Position numbers and translations under genes: made by a program. DNA of 64,000 bases from Mycobacterium gastri (GTDB lineage Bacteria > Actinomycetota > Actinomycetes > Mycobacteriales > Mycobacteriaceae): the NCBI RefSeq assembly GCF_002102175.1, contig NZ_LQOX01000101.1, positions 44,666 to 108,665 on the forward strand, in the 5' to 3' direction. Below are positions 14,991-25,840 of the stretch, one piece after another. Numbering within the stretch: position 1 is the first letter of the stretch; each line of letters begins with the position of its first letter. The notes below the pieces were generated by a model, which worked only from the letters and a program-made list of their open reading frames with translations, was not told the DNA's origin and made no database searches.

Positions 14991-17024
14991 CTAGCGGTCG
15001 TAGTCGACGGATACGAACGGTGTGGTCGGGTGCGACTGGCAGGTCAAGATGTAACCGGCGTCCAGCTCGGCCTGGCCGAGGGCGAAGTTGTGGTCCATCT
15101 CGACGTTGCCGTCGATCAGCTTGGCCCGGCAGGTTCCGCACGCGCCGCCCATGCAGGCGTACGGTGCATCGTCGCGTACCTGCAGCGCCCCCTCCAAAAT
15201 CGAGTCACCAGGCACCAGGTCGAATGTCGCCGTCCGCCCGGACAGCGTGAACGTGACGGTCGCCGCCTCGTAGGAATATTCGGGGGCCGGGGAAGTGTCG
15301 TAGCCGTAGAACAGCTCGAGGTGAATGTGTTCGGGGTCTACGCAGTGCTCGATCAACGACTCGCGGACCGCGACGGTCATTTCCATTGGGCCGCAGATGA
15401 ACCACTCGTCGACGCTGTCCGGCTGCAGGCTGCCGGTCAGCCATTTGTTGAGCTTTTCGGTATCGATGCGGCCCCGCAGTTCGGGAGTGTGCAACGGCTC
15501 GCTGGACAGTACATGCAGCACCTCGAGGCGGTCGGCGTAGCGCGACTCCAGGCGATCGAGCTCAGCCCGGAACATCGTCGATTCCTTGGTGCGGTTGCCG
15601 TAGATCAGCGTGAACCGGCTTTCGGTCTCGATCTCCAGCGTCGTCGCCAGGATGGACAGCACCGGGGTGATCCCGCTGCCGGCTACCAGGCCTACGTAGT
15701 GCTTGCGGTTCAGCGGGTGCAGCGGGGTGCCGAACCGACCGGTCGGGGTCATCAGCTCGAGCACGTCGCCGGCCTTGAGTTCGTTGGCCACGAACGTCGA
15801 AAACGCGCCCCCGGGAATGTGTTTCACGGCGATCCGCAACTGGGCACGGGTCGCCGGAGCGCAGATCGAGTAGTTGCGCCGAACTCCCCGCCCGCCTTCT
15901 TGGCCGACAGAGTCGGTACGCACCGTCACGTGCTGGCCCGGCTCGAAGCGGAACGCGTCCTGCAGCGCTTCGGGTACCGCGAATGTCACCAGTGTGCTGT
16001 CGGCGGTGATGGGGTCGACTGAGGCGACCGGGATGCGGTGCAACACCGCGTGAGGGGAGCTGGACCGTGCCGGCATCCGCACCGGTAACAGTTTGGCGAG
16101 CCGGCCGTTGAGTTGTTTCCACTCCCGGAACTCGTCCGGATTCAGTTGCTGGCCAAAGACTGTCGAGATTGCCGCATTGCGCTCCAGGTAGGCCTCTTCG
16201 TTGCGCTTCCACGTCCGCAGGTACCGGTAGAACGGCACCGACGGGTGCAGGTGGTGCACCAAGTGGTAGTTCTGCGAGAGCAGCACCGGGGTGAACAACC
16301 ACTCTGCGCCGACGCGGTTGCGGGTCGCCCGGTACCGGTTGCTGCGCTGGGTGTCCTCCAGCCCGTGGTGGGGTAGCCAGTCGAACCACCATGCCAGCAG
16401 GGTGAGTCCGATGCGCTGCGGGATCAGGAACACGACCGCAAGGGTCCAGAAGTTCCCGGTGACGACGGCGACAACAATGCCGGTGACGCTCAAGGCGAAC
16501 ATCACCAGCGTCTCGGCGACTTCGGCGACGGGTCGGCTGCGGGCCCGGGGCAGGTAGTACTTGAGGTAGAAGTATTCGACCATCGGCCAGCGCAGCGGCA
16601 GCAGCCAGGGCGAACCGTGCGACGCGAACGTGTCCGGGTCCTGCTCGTCGTCGTTGGAGTGCCGGTGGTGCTGGATGTGGATGTAGCCAAATGACGGGAA
16701 GGCGACCACCGGCCCGACAAAAAGCCACGCCAGTCTTCCGAACAATCCGTTGACCCAGCGGGTCGAGCTGATCGAGTAGTGCGACGCGTCATGCACGACG
16801 GTGAACATGACGAACGTCACCGCGGCGTTGACCGGAATTGTCGCCCAGAACGGCAACCATCCGTTGATGTAGCCGACGGTGGACAGCACGAATGCCGTCA
16901 ACGCGGCCAGAAAGATCCCGACGGTCGGCACCGCGAGTCTGGGTACCGACTCCCCGGGATCGGGCAGGGCATGGTGTGCGGATGATTCCGGTGCCGCTTG
17001 GTCTACGGTGCCGATGGTCGACAT
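14991..17024 (-). CDS. fdxB: FdxB: desaturase/hydroxylase fused to ferredoxin reductase and 2Fe-2S ferredoxin (Rv3554)
   Basis: A 677-residue fusion. The N-terminal half is a membrane di-iron desaturase/hydroxylase with several membrane segments and the His boxes H-D-A-S-H, H-I-Q-H-H and H-L-V-H-H. It is followed by an FAD/NAD(P)H reductase module (R-R-N-Y-S-I-C, G-L-V-A-G-S-G-I-T-P) and a C-terminal plant-type 2Fe-2S domain (C-M-G-G-A-C-G-T-C plus a later Cys). It should be a self-sufficient membrane oxygenase or desaturase; the substrate is unknown, and location between steroid genes suggests a lipid or sterol. The ATG at 17024 is used; a TTG 30 bases upstream is an alternative. Confidence 0.9.
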   Translation of the reverse strand: MSTIGTVDQAAPESSAHHALPDPGESVPRLAVPTVGIFLAALTAFVLSTVGYINGWLPFWATIPVNAAVTFVMFTVVHDASHYSISSTRWVNGLFGRLAWLFVGPVVAFPSFGYIHIQHHRHSNDDEQDPDTFASHGSPWLLPLRWPMVEYFYLKYYLPRARSRPVAEVAETLVMFALSVTGIVVAVVTGNFWTLAVVFLIPQRIGLTLLAWWFDWLPHHGLEDTQRSNRYRATRNRVGAEWLFTPVLLSQNYHLVHHLHPSVPFYRYLRTWKRNEEAYLERNAAISTVFGQQLNPDEFREWKQLNGRLAKLLPVRMPARSSSPHAVLHRIPVASVDPITADSTLVTFAVPEALQDAFRFEPGQHVTVRTDSVGQEGGRGVRRNYSICAPATRAQLRIAVKHIPGGAFSTFVANELKAGDVLELMTPTGRFGTPLHPLNRKHYVGLVAGSGITPVLSILATTLEIETESRFTLIYGNRTKESTMFRAELDRLESRYADRLEVLHVLSSEPLHTPELRGRIDTEKLNKWLTGSLQPDSVDEWFICGPMEMTVAVRESLIEHCVDPEHIHLELFYGYDTSPAPEYSYEAATVTFTLSGRTATFDLVPGDSILEGALQVRDDAPYACMGGACGTCRAKLIDGNVEMDHNFALGQAELDAGYILTCQSHPTTPFVSVDYDR

Positions 17025-17106
17025 AGCTGAAGTAGCGTAGTCGACACGCGTCAACTACTCCACCAGCGCCGATGCACGGGCCGGTGACCTGCCGCTCGGC
17101 AGCCGT

Positions 17107-18177
17107 TCAGTCGGCTACCAACGCCGACGCCGCCCGGAGATGCGCGACGGCGTCGGCCACGATCGTCGCGATCAGTTCCGCGCACGACGGCAGGTCGTCG
17201 AGGATGCCCGCAACCTGGCCCGACGCCAGCACCCCGGCATCGGTGTTGCCGTCGACCAGGCCGGCCTTGAGCAGCATCGGGGTGTTGGCCGCCATCACCA
17301 CCTGCGACCAGGTCAATTCCTTGCCGTGGCGCATGGCCAGGCCGTCGCGGATCATCGACCGCCAGGTCATCTGCGACATCTTCTTGAATTTGGCGGCGTT
17401 TCGCACAGCAGCGGTGAAACCCCTTACCCGCGAACCACTTTCCAGCTTCTCGACCAGACCGGTGCGCAGCACCCGGTGCGGCATGCCGTCGACGCGGGTG
17501 GTGACGACGGTGCCCTCCAATGCGGCCTGAAGATAACGCTGTTTGACCGCGTCGGGCACGGTGGAATCCGACGTCAGCAGAAACCGGGTGCCCATGGCAA
17601 CCCCAGCCGCGCCGTACGAAAGTGCTGCAGCGAGCCCGCGTCCGTCGAAGAAACCGCCCGCGGCGATCACCGGGATGCCGGTGCCCTGCACGGCGTCCAG
17701 CACCGACGGCAGCAGCAGCGTGGTCGCCACCGGTCCGGTATGGCCGCCGCCCTCGCCGCCCTGCACGATCATCGCATCGGCGCCCCACGCTGCGACCTTG
17801 CGGGCGTGTTTGGCCGCACCGATCGACGGGATGACCACTGCGCCGGCCTCTTTCAGCCGCGCGATCAACTCGGGTTTGGGCGCCAGGGCGAACGAGGCGA
17901 CCTTGACGCCTTCGCGGATCATCAGTTCGACGCGGTCCGGCGCGTCGGCGGCGTCGGCGCGGATGTTGACCCCGAACGGCTTGTCCGTGGCGGCCTTGAC
18001 TTTGGCGATGGCTGTGGCCAATTCGTCCAGGGTCATGGTGGCCGACGCCAGGATGCCGAGGCCGCCCGCGTTGGCCGTGGCCGACACCAGCCGGGCGCCG
18101 GCCACCCAGCCCATGCCGGTCTGCACCACCGGATGCTCGACGCCGACCAGCTCGGTCAGCGGTGTCTTGAGCCGCAC
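17107..18177 (-). CDS. ipdC: IpdC, nitronate-monooxygenase-fold flavoprotein (Rv3553)
   Basis: FMN TIM-barrel protein of the 2-nitropropane dioxygenase/nitronate monooxygenase family, 356 residues. It starts with 'H-P-V-V-Q-T-G-M-G-W-V-A-G' and has 'V-Q-G-G-E-G-G-G-H' and 'V-I-A-A-G-G-F-F-D-G-R-G', the FMN phosphate-binding loops. In the C/D-ring pathway it carries out the redox step on the bicyclic enone CoA intermediate before EchA20. It starts at a GTG that shares one base with the ipdB stop (TAGTG), so the two are coupled. KstR2 regulon, driven from the box at 20637. Confidence 0.9.
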   Translation of the reverse strand: MRLKTPLTELVGVEHPVVQTGMGWVAGARLVSATANAGGLGILASATMTLDELATAIAKVKAATDKPFGVNIRADAADAPDRVELMIREGVKVASFALAPKPELIARLKEAGAVVIPSIGAAKHARKVAAWGADAMIVQGGEGGGHTGPVATTLLLPSVLDAVQGTGIPVIAAGGFFDGRGLAAALSYGAAGVAMGTRFLLTSDSTVPDAVKQRYLQAALEGTVVTTRVDGMPHRVLRTGLVEKLESGSRVRGFTAAVRNAAKFKKMSQMTWRSMIRDGLAMRHGKELTWSQVVMAANTPMLLKAGLVDGNTDAGVLASGQVAGILDDLPSCAELIATIVADAVAHLRAASALVAD

Positions 18178-18913
18178 TATCGAATCTCTCTATCGCGCAA
18201 CGCCTTCGGGTCGATGACCTCGCGGATGAGCCGCAGCTCGTCGTCCGTCGGTTGCCGGGTCTCGTTGGCGTCGCCGAGACCGTGCACCTCGAATGAGGTG
18301 GCTTCGCGGACCTCGTCGGGCGATACCCCGGGGTGCAGGGACACCGCGCGCATGGTGTGGTCCGGGCCGCCGAAGTCGAACACGCCGAGGTTGGTGACCA
18401 CTCGGTAGACGTTGACGAACCGGAATGCCGGGTTGCCGGGGTCGACCTTGTCGTAGCCGACGCCGCAGACGATGTCGACGGTGTCGCTGAACACCCGCTT
18501 CGAGTGATTGCCGACCCAGTAACTGGTGGCGTGATTGATGGTGTTGCCGGGCGAGCCACGGACACCGAACATCTGACGGGTCGGGTGCTGCAGCGGCCCG
18601 AACGCCGAGATGTTCTGGTTGCCATAGCGGTCAACCTGATTGGCACCCATCACCACATGGCGCCGCCCCCAGGCCAGCGTCTCGAAAACCCGGCCGAACG
18701 GCATCCAGCCTTCGACGGCTCCGGTCTTGCCTAGCGGCGGGGTATCGGCGAGCAGCTGCGCCTCGCCGTCGGTGAGCAGGATGTCCGGGGAAAAGGTCAG
18801 CCGCGCCAGCCGCGCCCCGACCGAGGCCATGGTGGTCATCGGACTGACCATGATTTCGCCTGCGTCCCGGAACAATTCGGCGCAGGCGACCGCGCAGATC
18901 TCGGCCCGGGTGC

Positions 18914-18917
<4 letters not shown>
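18177..18917 (-). CDS. ipdB: IpdB, beta subunit of ring C hydrolase (Rv3552)
   Basis: A 246-residue member of the class I CoA-transferase fold family (beta subunit type). It forms a heterotetramer with IpdA that, in the characterised enzyme, hydrolyses the carbocyclic ring of the CoA intermediate (COCHEA-CoA) rather than transferring CoA. 'M-G-A-N-Q-V-D-R-Y-G-N-Q-N' and 'G-S-P-G-N-T-I-N-H' are conserved stretches. The ATG at 18917 overlaps the end of ipdA (TGA within ATGA). The same operon is echA20-ipdA-ipdB-ipdC. Confidence 0.94.
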
Positions 18918-19789
<872 letters not shown>

Positions 19790-19860
19790 TATGCGCCGCT
19801 CTCCCCCGCAAGCGGGTGGTTCCCCCACCTCATCGCAACCCCTTTCATCGTCGCCGGCGG

Positions 19861-20604
19861 CTATGACTTCTTCACGAACGCGTCGCGGTGCTCGTCGGAC
19901 ACCCCCGCCAGGTTGAGCTCGAAGGTAAAGCCTTGTTCCATGCGGTAACTCGAGTTGACCCGTTGCACGTCGATGAAGTTCAGCGCCTCCTTGGCGGCGC
20001 GGATGACCCGGGTGTCCTTGGCGGCGATGTCACGCGCCACCCGCAGGGCCGCCTCGTCGAGTTCGGCGCGGGGCACCACCTCGTGCACTGAGCCGAAGTG
20101 ATGCAACGTAGCGGCGTCCACGGTGGTGGCGGTGAAGAACAGCCGCCGCATCATGTGCTGCGGCACCAGCCGCGACAGATGGGTGGCGGCACCGAGCGCG
20201 CCGCGTTCCACCTCCGGCAACCCGAATCGGGCGTCGTCGGAGGCCACGATGACATCGGAGTTGCCGACCAGGCCGATGCCGCCGCCCACACAGAATCCGT
20301 TGACGGCGGCGATCACCGGCACCGCGCATTCGTAGACGGCGCGGAACGCGGCAAAGCAGCCGCGGTTGGCGTCGATCAGCGCCGTGAACCCTTCCGTGCG
20401 CTGCATTTCCTTGATGTCGACACCGGCGTTGAAGCCGCGGCCCTCGGCGCGCAGGATCACCGCGTGGGTTTCGGGGTCGGCGCCGGCGGCCGTGACGGCC
20501 TCGGCGAGGTCGAACCAGCCGCGTGACGGGATGGCGTTGACGGGCGGGTAGTCGACGGTAACCGCGACTATGCCCGGCTCGAGGGTGGCGGATGTGATTG
20601 TCAA
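19861..20604 (-). CDS. echA20: EchA20, ring D hydrolase of the crotonase fold (Rv3550)
   Basis: Crotonase-fold protein of 247 residues, exactly the recalled H37Rv length. Oxyanion-hole motifs are visible: 'G-R-G-F-N-A-G-V-D-I' and 'N-G-F-C-V-G-G-G-I-G-L'. In the C/D-ring pathway EchA20 hydrolytically opens ring D of the enone CoA intermediate (HIEC-CoA), feeding IpdAB. The start is a TTG at 20604 with AGGAAG six bases upstream, giving (M)-T-I-T-S-A-T-L-E-P-G. First gene of its operon, divergent from Rv3549c across a KstR2 box. Confidence 0.94.
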   Translation of the reverse strand: MTITSATLEPGIVAVTVDYPPVNAIPSRGWFDLAEAVTAAGADPETHAVILRAEGRGFNAGVDIKEMQRTEGFTALIDANRGCFAAFRAVYECAVPVIAAVNGFCVGGGIGLVGNSDVIVASDDARFGLPEVERGALGAATHLSRLVPQHMMRRLFFTATTVDAATLHHFGSVHEVVPRAELDEAALRVARDIAAKDTRVIRAAKEALNFIDVQRVNSSYRMEQGFTFELNLAGVSDEHRDAFVKKS

Positions 20605-20636
20605 TTGGCACTTCCTGTCGGGAACCCGGGTACCTG

Positions 20637-20650
20637 AGCAAGCACTTGCT
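20637..20650. promoter_or_regulatory. KstR2 operator, echA20/Rv3549c
   Basis: AGCAAGCACTTGCT is a full match to A-n-CAAG-nn-CTTG-n-T. It sits in the 61-base gap between echA20 (20604) and the GTG at 20666, and overlaps the likely promoter of the plus-strand gene (TACGCT at 20654). Confidence 0.92.
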
Positions 20651-20665
20651 TGGTACGCTAGCACA

Positions 20666-21457
20666 GTGACCCGCACCGAAGGAGGCCCTCGGGCTGGAGA
20701 AGCCGTCAATCTGGGGCTGGCCGGGCGGGTGGTGTTGGTGACCGGCGGCGTTCGCGGGGTAGGCGCCGGCATCAGCGCGGTCTTCGCCGAACAGGGTGCG
20801 ACCGTCATTGCCTGCGCACGACGCGTCGTCGAAGGCCTGCCGTATGAGTTCCACGCCTGCGACATTCGCGACGAGGACTCGGTGGACCGGATGATGGGCG
20901 CCATCGCCGAACGCCACGGCCGCCTCGACGTGTTGGTCAACAACGCGGGAGGGTCGCCGTACGCCCTGGCGGCCGAGGCCACGCACAACTTTCACCGCAA
21001 GATCGTCGAACTCAATGTGCTTGCGCCACTGCTTGTTTCGCAGCAGGCTAACGCGGTGATGCAAAAGCAGGAGCGCGGCGGGTCGATCGTGAACGTCTGC
21101 AGTGTCAGCGGTCGCCGTCCCACTCCGGGCACCGCTGCCTACGGGGCGGCCAAGGCAGGTCTCGAAAACCTCACTGCCACACTGGCGGTGGAATGGGCTC
21201 CGAAGGTTCGGGTCAACGCGGTGGTGGTTGGCATGGTGGAGACCGAACAGTCCGAGTTGTTCTACGGAGACGCCGAGTCGGTAGCCCGCGTCGCGGCCAC
21301 CGTGCCATTGGGCCGGCTGGCAACACCCGCCGATGTCGGTTGGGCCGCAGCGTTTTTGACGTCCGATGTGGCTTCGTATATCAGCGGCGCCACGCTGGAG
21401 GTGCATGGCGGCGGCGAGCCGCCGCCGTATCTGGGCGCCTCGAGCGCCAACAAGTAA
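20666..21457 (+). CDS. short-chain dehydrogenase (Rv3549c ortholog)
   Basis: Classical SDR, 263 residues. Nucleotide-binding V-T-G-G-V-R-G-V-G-A-G, the V-L-V-N-N-A-G motif and Ser/Tyr-x-x-x-Lys catalytic set (V-C-S-V-S-G...Y-G-A-A-K-A-G) are present. It belongs to the KstR2 regulon and starts 16 bases after the operator at a GTG with almost no leader, so the transcript may be leaderless. It probably reduces or oxidises a hydroxyl on a C/D-ring intermediate; the exact step is not established. Followed 20 bases later by another SDR. Confidence 0.88.
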   Translation: MTRTEGGPRAGEAVNLGLAGRVVLVTGGVRGVGAGISAVFAEQGATVIACARRVVEGLPYEFHACDIRDEDSVDRMMGAIAERHGRLDVLVNNAGGSPYALAAEATHNFHRKIVELNVLAPLLVSQQANAVMQKQERGGSIVNVCSVSGRRPTPGTAAYGAAKAGLENLTATLAVEWAPKVRVNAVVVGMVETEQSELFYGDAESVARVAATVPLGRLATPADVGWAAAFLTSDVASYISGATLEVHGGGEPPPYLGASSANK

Positions 21458-21477
21458 CGAGTCAAGGAGCGCAGGGT

Positions 21478-22383
21478 ATGGGTTTGGTGGACGGCCGTGT
21501 CGTGATCGTCACCGGAGCGGGCGGCGGTATCGGTCGCGCGCATGCGCTGGCCTTCGCGGCCGAGGGCGCGCGCGTGGTGGTCAACGACATCGGGGTGGGG
21601 CTGGACGGCTCGCCCGCGAGCGGCGGCAGCGCGGCGCAGGGCGTGGTGGACGAGATCACCGCGGCCGGTGGCGAAGCCGTCGCCAACGGATCCGACGTGT
21701 CCGACTGGAACCAGGCGGCCGGCCTGATCCAGACCGCCGTCGACACCTTCGGCAGCCTGGACGTCCTGGTTAACAACGCCGGCATCGTGCGCGACCGGAT
21801 GATGGCCAACACCAGCGAGGAGGAGTTCGACGCCGTCATCGCCGTGCACCTCAAGGGCCACTTCGCCACGATGCGGCATGCCGCGTCATATTGGCGGGGG
21901 CTATCCAAGGCTGGAAAAGCGGTTGACGCGCGGATCATCAACACCAGTTCCGGCGCGGGCCTGCAGGGCAGCGTCGGGCAGGGCAACTACAGCGCCGCCA
22001 AGGCCGGCATCGCGGCGATGACGCTCGTGGGCGCCGCCGAGATGGGCCGCTATGGCGTCACCGTCAACGCCATCGCACCGTCGGCCCGCACTCGGATGAC
22101 CGAGACGGTCTTTGCCGAGATGATGGCCAAGCCCGACGAGGGATTCGACGCGATGGCGCCGGAGAACATCTCCCCGCTGGTGGTGTGGCTGGGCAGCGCC
22201 GAAGCCCGCGACGTCACCGGAAAAGTGTTCGAGGTCGAGGGCGGCATCATCCGGGTCGCCGAGGGCTGGGCGCACGGCCCGCGGGTCGACAAGGGCGCGC
22301 GATGGGATCCCGCCGAGTTGGGGCCCGTCGTGGCCGATCTGCTGGCCAAGTCGCGGCCACCGGTTCCGGTTTACGGGGCCTGA
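21478..22383 (+). CDS. short-chain dehydrogenase, 17-beta-HSD4 type (Rv3548c ortholog)
   Basis: SDR of 301 residues, longer than a minimal SDR. It carries 'V-T-G-A-G-G-G-I-G-R-A-H-A', 'V-N-D-I-G-V-G', 'L-V-N-N-A-G-I-V-R-D-R' and the catalytic 'N-Y-S-A-A-K-A-G-I'. This pattern is that of the SDR domain of multifunctional 17-beta-hydroxysteroid dehydrogenase type 4 / (3R)-hydroxyacyl-CoA dehydrogenases. Second gene after the KstR2 box at 20637. Start ATG 21478 with AAGGAG upstream. Substrate not established; a hydroxyacyl-CoA intermediate of sterol breakdown is most likely. Confidence 0.88.
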   Translation: MGLVDGRVVIVTGAGGGIGRAHALAFAAEGARVVVNDIGVGLDGSPASGGSAAQGVVDEITAAGGEAVANGSDVSDWNQAAGLIQTAVDTFGSLDVLVNNAGIVRDRMMANTSEEEFDAVIAVHLKGHFATMRHAASYWRGLSKAGKAVDARIINTSSGAGLQGSVGQGNYSAAKAGIAAMTLVGAAEMGRYGVTVNAIAPSARTRMTETVFAEMMAKPDEGFDAMAPENISPLVVWLGSAEARDVTGKVFEVEGGIIRVAEGWAHGPRVDKGARWDPAELGPVVADLLAKSRPPVPVYGA

Positions 22384-22436
22384 CTGAGTTTTAGGCGGTA
22401 CAGCCCGACTACCCGGCTCGCGCTATTTTGCTTCGC

Positions 22437-23102
22437 ATGGATGAACCCGTGGCACGATCGCTCGGCGAGCTGGCTCGCCCCGGCGGCCTCTCGGCCGTCT
22501 TTCGCGCCGGCGCCTCCCCGCTGGGCCACCGATGGGAACTCCGCGGGACCGATAACGCCCCGCTGGCCCGCACCGCCCGAGTGCACAGCGGGGGTAAGAC
22601 GGCTCAGAAATTGTGGAAGCTCGTGACTTTGACCGGCATGGATGTTGGCAATGACATCCACGTCGAGGTCCGCGGAGCGGGTGACGCGGTCTTGGCCCGG
22701 ATCAGCTCCATCAACGAGAAGCCGGCTCCGGTGACGCTCAGCGATCCCGACCGGCGGCAAATCGCTAAGACTGTCCGCAAGAAGGACGATGTGACGTTAT
22801 TCGGGTCCGACGACAGCGTCCTCGCCCACCTGGTCTGCGACGGCGACGGGCCCTGGCCAGTGCTCGACAGTGCAGGCGTTGTGCTGGGCCAATTGGTTGG
22901 CGGCGAGCCGGGACCGTCGCTGAAGCCGGAGCTACTCGAGTCGTTGTTGTTCCCCCGGGAGGCGATCAATTCCGCGGCGTACAAGCAGAGCCAGCATCTG
23001 GGGTTGCGCCGGGTGACGCGGTACACGTTCCTGCCGACGACCGGGAATACGCCGTCGTTGCCGCTGGCGTTGCTTCCGTTGATGGCCGGGCTCACCTACT
23101 GA
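22437..23102 (+). CDS. unrecognised 221-residue protein
   Basis: I do not recognise a named family with confidence. The protein is soluble, rich in alternating hydrophobic/charged beta-type segments ('H-R-W-E-L-R-G', 'H-V-E-V-R-G-A-G-D-A-V-L-A', 'V-T-L-F-G-S-D-D-S-V-L-A-H-L') and ends with a hydrophobic Pro/Leu-rich tail. The repeated pattern suggests a tubby/LURP-one-like beta-barrel fold, but this is a guess. An ATG at 22437 is used. It stands 53 bases after the SDR pair on the same strand, and has no counterpart between Rv3548c and ddn in H37Rv as recalled. Confidence 0.55.
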   Translation: MDEPVARSLGELARPGGLSAVFRAGASPLGHRWELRGTDNAPLARTARVHSGGKTAQKLWKLVTLTGMDVGNDIHVEVRGAGDAVLARISSINEKPAPVTLSDPDRRQIAKTVRKKDDVTLFGSDDSVLAHLVCDGDGPWPVLDSAGVVLGQLVGGEPGPSLKPELLESLLFPREAINSAAYKQSQHLGLRRVTRYTFLPTTGNTPSLPLALLPLMAGLTY

Positions 23103-23254
23103 GTTATTCGCAGCTGCACTACCCACGAGACGCCGGAAAATCCTGGCGAAGTCCAGGACGTGCTGCTTTCAACCGCGATACGGTGCGTCTTTACGACGAC
23201 GCCGCGGGTGCTCGGACACCAGCAGGGATGTCATGACCCATCGGGAGGTGTCAG

Positions 23255-25840
23255 ATGTCAACCTTGATCGCGGTGCCCGAGGTCCTGGACTCGGCCGCAA
23301 CAGATTTGGCCAGTATCGGTTCGACGCTCAAAGCCGCGGATGTGTCCGCGGCGGCTCATACCACGGGGATCTTGGCGGCGGCGCAGGACGAGGTCTCGGC
23401 CGCGGTCGCGGCGTTGTTTTCCCGCCACGCCCAGACTTATCAGGCGGTGAGCGCGCAGGCGGCGGCGTTTCAGCAGCAGTTCGTGCAGGCGCTGGCCGCG
23501 GCGGCGGGTGCCTATGCCGGTGCCGAGGCGGCCAACGCTTCACCGTTGGCGCAACTGCTTGCCGCCGTCAATGCGCCGGTTCAGGCGCTGACCGGGCGCC
23601 CGCTGATCGGCAACGGAGCCAACGGCGCCCCGGGCACCGGGGCCAACGGGGCGCCGGGCGGGTGGTTGCTCGGTGACGGCGGGGCCGGCGGGTCCGGTGC
23701 GCCCGCAACGATCTCCACACCCGGCGGTTCCGGCGGTGCCGGCGGGGCCGCCGGGTTGTTGGGCTCCGGTGGGGCCGGCGGGGCCGGTGGGAGCTCATCG
23801 TTTGCCGCTCAGGCCGCCGGGGCGGGCGGCGCCGGCGGGGCCGGCGGGTGGTTGTCGGGCAACGCGGGTGCCGGCGGGGCCGGCGGAGCCGCAACGGCGG
23901 CGGGCAAGGCCGGCGCCGGCGGGATCGGCGGGGCCGGCGGCTTGCTGGGTGGCGGCGGTGCCGGCGGTGCCGGTGGAGCGAGCGTTACTGGCACCGCCGG
24001 TGCCGGCGGGGCCGGTGGGTCCGGTGGGCTGCTCGCCGGGCTGGTCGGCGCCGGCGGCGGTGCCGGCGGGGTCGGCGGCTACGGCGAAGTCGCCGGGGGT
24101 GCCGGAGGGCACGGCGGCAATGCCGGCCTGCTCGCCGGGCCCGGGGGTGCCGGCGGTGCCGCCGGGGGCAGCCTCAAAGCCGGCACCGGCGCGATTGGCG
24201 GGGACGGCGGCAGCGCCGGCTTCCTGTTCGGCAGCGGCGGGGCCGGTGGGGACGGCGGATTCAGCGGTATCGGCGACGGCGGGACCGGCGGCCGCGGCGG
24301 CAATGCCGGCCTGCTGTTTTCCAGCGCCGGATCAGGCGGAGCCGGCGGCTTCAGCGGTGGTGGCATCGGCGGTGCCGGCGGGGCCGGCGGGGTCGGTGGA
24401 CTGCTGGGTTGCGGCGGCATCGGCGGTGCCGGCGGCTACGGCAGCAGCACCGGCGGTCATGGCGGGGACGGCGGCACCGCCGGCCGGCTGATAGGTATCG
24501 GCGGCGCGGGCGGGGCCGGTGGCGAAGGCGGAACGACCGGTGGCGACGGCGGAGCCGGCGGCAACGCCGTGCTGGTCGGCAACGGCGGCAACGGCGGCAA
24601 CGGCGGGACCGGCCCAACCTTTGGCGGCAACGGCACCGGCGGCCCCGCCGGACTGCTGTTGGGCGCAAACGGGACCAACGGCCCAAATCCCGCCACGCCA
24701 CTGCCGCCCCTGCGACAGGCCGTGCTCGATGCGATCAACGCGCCCGCCGAGGCGCTGACCGGGCGTCCGCTGATCGGCAACGGCGTCAACGGGGCCCCCG
24801 GCACCGGAACCACCGGCGCACCCGGCGGGTGGTTGCTCGGTGACGGCGGATCCGGCGGGTCCGGGGCGGCCGACATTGGCCAAGACGGCGGCGCCGGCGG
24901 GGCCGGCGGGCTGTTGGGCTCCGGGGGTGCCGGAGGAGCAGGCGGGAGTTCCTCGACGGGTAACGGCGGGGCGGGCGGGACCGGTGGAGCCGGCGGATGG
25001 CTCTCGGGCAATGCCGGCGTCGGCGGGGCCGGCGGACCCGCAACCGGATTCGGGCCCACCAAGGTCGGCGGCACGGGCGGAAGCGGCGGTGTCGGCGGGC
25101 TGTTGGGCTCCGGTGGGGCCGGTGGGGCCGGTGGATTCGGCCTGCTCGGCACCGGAGGCGCCGGGGGGACGGGCGGGGCCGCCGGATCGCTTGCCGGATT
25201 GGTCGGCGCCGGCGGCGGTAACGGCGGGAACGGCGCGTTCGGCCACGCCAACGGGGGTGCCGGTGGAGCCGGCGGCAACGCCGGCCTGATCGGCGGGCCC
25301 GGCGGGGCCGGTGGCGTCGCCGGGGTTGGCGCCATCAACGGCGGTCACGGCGGCGATGCCGGCAACGCCGGCCTGCTGTTCGGCAGCGGCGGGCTCGGTG
25401 GTACCGGCGGAGTCGGCGTGGGCGGCAAGGGCGGGGCCGGAGGTAACGGCGGCGATGCGGGTCTGCTGTTCTCCAGCGCCGGGCCCGGCGGGGCCGGCGG
25501 CTTCGGCGGTTCGACCGGGGGAGCCGGGGGCAGCGGCGGCGACGCCGGCCAACTCGGCTGCGGCGGGATCGGCGGGGCCGGTGGGTTCGGCACTATCACG
25601 GGCGGGACCGGCGGGACCGGCGGGACCGGCGGGCGGCTGGTGGGAGTCGGTGGGGCCGGCGGCGCCGGGGGTGACAGCACCACGACCGGCGGTGACGGCG
25701 GCGACGGCGGCAACGCCGTGCTGATCGGGAACGGCGGCAACGGCGGCAACGCCGGGACGGGCCCGACCACCGGCGCCGTGGGGACGGGCGGTACCGGCGG
25801 GAACCTCTTGGGTGTCAACGGTTTTGACGGGTTGGCGTAG
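23255..25840 (+). CDS. PE_PGRS protein with two PGRS modules
   Basis: An 861-residue PE_PGRS protein. Residues 1-93 are a PE domain (M-S-T-L-I-A-V-P-E...). It is followed by the linker '[11 protein letters not shown]' at about residue 111 and glycine-rich G-G-A-G-G repeats. The linker and the '[12 protein letters not shown]' start of the repeat region recur at about residue 500, exactly 1167 bases (389 codons) later, so the protein holds two successive PGRS modules. Export by a type VII (ESX-5) system and a cell-surface location are known for the family. Start ATG 23255 follows GGGAGG. Confidence 0.92.
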   Translation: MSTLIAVPEVLDSAATDLASIGSTLKAADVSAAAHTTGILAAAQDEVSAAVAALFSRHAQTYQAVSAQAAAFQQQFVQALAAAAGAYAGAEAANASPLAQLLAAVNAPVQALTGRPLIGNGANGAPGTGANGAPGGWLLGDGGAGGSGAPATISTPGGSGGAGGAAGLLGSGGAGGAGGSSSFAAQAAGAGGAGGAGGWLSGNAGAGGAGGAATAAGKAGAGGIGGAGGLLGGGGAGGAGGASVTGTAGAGGAGGSGGLLAGLVGAGGGAGGVGGYGEVAGGAGGHGGNAGLLAGPGGAGGAAGGSLKAGTGAIGGDGGSAGFLFGSGGAGGDGGFSGIGDGGTGGRGGNAGLLFSSAGSGGAGGFSGGGIGGAGGAGGVGGLLGCGGIGGAGGYGSSTGGHGGDGGTAGRLIGIGGAGGAGGEGGTTGGDGGAGGNAVLVGNGGNGGNGGTGPTFGGNGTGGPAGLLLGANGTNGPNPATPLPPLRQAVLDAINAPAEALTGRPLIGNGVNGAPGTGTTGAPGGWLLGDGGSGGSGAADIGQDGGAGGAGGLLGSGGAGGAGGSSSTGNGGAGGTGGAGGWLSGNAGVGGAGGPATGFGPTKVGGTGGSGGVGGLLGSGGAGGAGGFGLLGTGGAGGTGGAAGSLAGLVGAGGGNGGNGAFGHANGGAGGAGGNAGLIGGPGGAGGVAGVGAINGGHGGDAGNAGLLFGSGGLGGTGGVGVGGKGGAGGNGGDAGLLFSSAGPGGAGGFGGSTGGAGGSGGDAGQLGCGGIGGAGGFGTITGGTGGTGGTGGRLVGVGGAGGAGGDSTTTGGDGGDGGNAVLIGNGGNGGNAGTGPTTGAVGTGGTGGNLLGVNGFDGLA

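Noticed and set aside
17025..17054. TTG start for fdxB at 17054
   Set aside because: No good ribosome site and only ten extra residues; ATG 17024 preferred, but not excluded.
23580..25800. CRISPR-like periodic repeats
   Set aside because: Periodicity comes from GGC-rich PGRS codons in an intact frame; there are no constant repeats with unique spacers.
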